Assembly (NCBI GenBank): GCA_020216575.1
Contig: JAIUYC010000271.1
Coordinates: forward strand, 1 to 6,176
Direction of reading: 5' to 3'
DNA length: 6,176 bases
Origin: Coleofasciculus sp. S288
GTDB lineage: Bacteria > Cyanobacteriota > Cyanobacteriia > Cyanobacteriales > Coleofasciculaceae
The translations under genes and the position numbers were made by a program. The notes beneath the pieces were generated by a model. That model ran no database searches. It was given only the letters and a program-made list of their open reading frames with translations, and had not been told where the DNA came from. Of this stretch, positions 4,406-6,176 are shown in pieces (position 1 is the first letter of the stretch; each line of letters begins with the position of its first letter).

Positions 4406-6176
4406 TTACGATCGCAAATGCAACGGTAGAGTGACAGTAAACGTAGTACCTGCTCCGACTTCACTATCTACGGCAATCTGTCCCCCATGCAAATCCACGC
4501 ATCGTTTGACAATCGCCAGCCCCAGTCCGGTACCAGGGATAGAACCAACATTTCTAGCACGTTGGAAGGTTTCAAACATCTGGTCTAGGTATTCTGGCGG
4601 AATGCCTATTCCCCTGTCTTGAATGCGGAAAACCACTGATTCGGGATTGCCAATCAAGTCAAACTGGACAGTACCGCCTTCAGGAGAATACTTAAGGGCA
4701 TTGGAGAGCAAATTGGTCACGATATGTCCTAAGAGTTTTTCATCCATCTGAGCAGCGGAGCAATCTCCCTGCACCGAAAAGTTGATACTATGCTTGGGAC
4801 TCGCACTAAATTGCAAATTTTCCACAATATCGCCGCACAAGGCTACCAAATCGATTGGTGCTGGCTCAACGTTCAGTTTTCCAGCTTCAGCTTTGCCAAT
4901 CGTCAGAACATCCTCTAGGAGTTGAGTCATTCGACTCACAGCACCTAGAATGCGCGTTAGGTGATTCTGTTTTTGCTCGTCAGACAAGCGGTATTTGTAG
5001 CGCCCTAGGAGTTCCGCCGACGATTGAATCGTGGTTAGAGGCGTGCGGAACTCGTGGGACACTAGGGAGACAAAACCAAAACGGAATTCGCTCAGTTCTC
5101 TTTCCTTTTCCAACGCTTTGCGAAATTCCGCTTCCGCCTGCTTGCGTTCGGTGATGTCCTCAGCCATGCCCAAAATATAGGGGGTTTCTCCGAACTCGTT
5201 GCGTAGTAACACGACGGTTAAATTGACCCAGATAATCTCTTGATTCTTTTTAAAAAGACGTTCTTCTAGCTGATAGCTGTCAATTTCTCCTTTGAGTAAC
5301 TGCTCTTGATAGAGCAATTCCCGCTCCCAGTCTTCGGGATGAACCAGCTCCCAACACTTAAGAGTCATGAGTTCGGACTCCTCATACCCCAGCATTTCAC
5401 ACAAGGCTTGATTCACCCTCATAAAGTAATAGTCCAAGTTTTCTAATGACATTCCGATGGGTGAGTCATTAAACACTCGGCGAAATTGTTCTTCGCTTTG
5501 ACGGAGAGCCTCCTCTGCCTGCTGATGTTGCTCGATTTTGGCGTGTAGTTGCTCATTCACTTGCTTTAATTGAGCAGTACGCTTCTCAACTCTTACTTCT
5601 AGCTCGTTTAGCGTCTGTTGGAGTGCCGCTTCTGCCCGTTTGCGATCGCTAATGTCCGTCTGGGAGCCAACCATTCGGATTGGAGTACCCGCCTCATCCC
5701 ACACGGCTTGACCTCGAGCTAAAGTCCACTTATAGCTACCATCTTTACACCGGAGGCGATATTCCACGGTGTAGCGCGGCGTTTTATGGTCTAGATACTC
5801 TCGAACCCCTTGCATCACTGTGGAAAAGTCATCGGGATGAACTCGCGTTTTCCATTCATCCAGATGGCTGGAAAGCTCATGCTGTTGGTAACCAAGCATT
5901 TCTTTCCAGCGTGCTGAGTAGAATACTTCATTCGTCTTGATATTCCAATCCCAAATGCCCTCGTTGTTTCCGCGCAAAGCCAACTGCCAACGCTCCTCGC
6001 TCTCTCTTAAAGCCGCCTCGACTCGCTTGCGTTCTGTGAGATCGCGACCTTCAGCAATCAACAACTCCACTTGTCCGTTTTCATCTTTAATAGGCTTGAG
6101 CGAGAAGTCAATCGTTATTACTGAATTGTCTGGAGCCAAGATATCCGTTTCGTAGCGAACAACGTTGCCTGCTGCT
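4406..6176 (-). CDS. Multi-PAS sensor histidine kinase (N-terminus beyond window)
   Basis: The frame is open to the right edge, giving 589 full codons, so the true start lies outside. The TTG at 6137-6139 falls inside a PAS domain and is not a credible start. Counting from the first full codon (6175), residues 1-51 are the end of a PAS/PAC domain closing with GRDLTERKR. A second PAS spans about 58-180 (WDWN, HPDD, TDISDRKR). A Q/E-rich coiled coil follows at 180-224, then a third PAS at 227-347 (GMAEDITERK). HisKA has the phospho-acceptor H374 in SHEFRTPL (codon 5054-5056). The HATPase domain has N492 in the N-box, D520-RGIG, F534/F537, and GTGLGLAIVKR near 548. All kinase motifs are intact. 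No membrane segment or receiver domain is seen, so the visible part is cytoplasmic and must act on a separate response regulator, which is not in the window. The signal is unknown. Confidence 0.95.
   Translation of the reverse strand, partial: AAGNVVRYETDILAPDNSVITIDFSLKPIKDENGQVELLIAEGRDLTERKRVEAALRESEERWQLALRGNNEGIWDWNIKTNEVFYSARWKEMLGYQQHELSSHLDEWKTRVHPDDFSTVMQGVREYLDHKTPRYTVEYRLRCKDGSYKWTLARGQAVWDEAGTPIRMVGSQTDISDRKRAEAALQQTLNELEVRVEKRTAQLKQVNEQLHAKIEQHQQAEEALRQSEEQFRRVFNDSPIGMSLENLDYYFMRVNQALCEMLGYEESELMTLKCWELVHPEDWERELLYQEQLLKGEIDSYQLEERLFKKNQEIIWVNLTVVLLRNEFGETPYILGMAEDITERKQAEAEFRKALEKERELSEFRFGFVSLVSHEFRTPLTTIQSSAELLGRYKYRLSDEQKQNHLTRILGAVSRMTQLLEDVLTIGKAEAGKLNVEPAPIDLVALCGDIVENLQFSASPKHSINFSVQGDCSAAQMDEKLLGHIVTNLLSNALKYSPEGGTVQFDLIGNPESVVFRIQDRGIGIPPEYLDQMFETFQRARNVGSIPGTGLGLAIVKRCVDLHGGQIAVDSEVGAGTTFTVTLPLHLRS

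Noticed and set aside
4406..6139. Kinase as a complete gene starting at TTG 6139
   Set aside because: The frame stays open to the window edge and the residues before and after the TTG form one continuous PAS domain, so the start lies outside.
4320..6155. Plus-strand open frames at 4320-4622, 4855-5154, 5680-5940 and 5937-6155
   Set aside because: They lie almost entirely antisense to the kinase gene, whose domain motifs are intact, and have no recognisable product.

Overview
The window looks cyanobacterial. The octamer GCGATCGC (the HIP1 palindrome over-represented in many cyanobacterial genomes) occurs at 203-210, 2089-2096, 2374-2381, 2637-2644, 2779-2786, 3969-3976 and 5642-5649, far more often than chance. 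The proteins also fit a large-genome, probably filamentous cyanobacterium: a multi-PAS histidine kinase, a long repeat-rich membrane protein and a REP-associated-type transposase. The species cannot be named from this sequence.

Layout. (1) Positions 1-2057, minus strand: a gene running off the left edge. It encodes a signal peptide or N-terminal anchor, one membrane helix, and a long helical domain made of about 17 copies of a 29-residue repeat arranged in alternating A/B pairs (58 residues, 174 bp). (2) 2058-2426: an intergenic stretch holding that gene's ribosome-binding site and presumably its promoter. (3) 2427-4093: a repeat/transposase island. A RAYT-like Y1/HUH transposase gene (2941-3495, minus) sits between two copies of a 0.46-0.48 kb element (2427-2904 and 3633-4093). 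Each element has about 24-bp inverted ends starting TGTAGGGGCGGGTTTA, a tandem array of a 45-bp unit, and a conserved right block of about 133 bp. The left copy carries a separate 103-bp MITE with a 5-bp target duplication; the right copy preserves the empty site. (4) 4094-4405: no recognisable gene, perhaps a decayed coding remnant, plus a hairpin. (5) 4406-6176, minus strand: the C-terminal 589 residues of a PAS-PAS-PAS-HisKA-HATPase sensor kinase whose N-terminus lies beyond the right edge.

The two outer genes show no functional link to each other or to the island. The most interesting part is the island. GTAG-headed, hairpin-forming repeats next to a HUH/Y1 transposase are the hallmark of REP/RAYT systems. 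Here the repeats are built into much larger, internally repetitive elements placed on both sides of the transposase, and the transposase stop codon itself falls in a GTAG repeat head.
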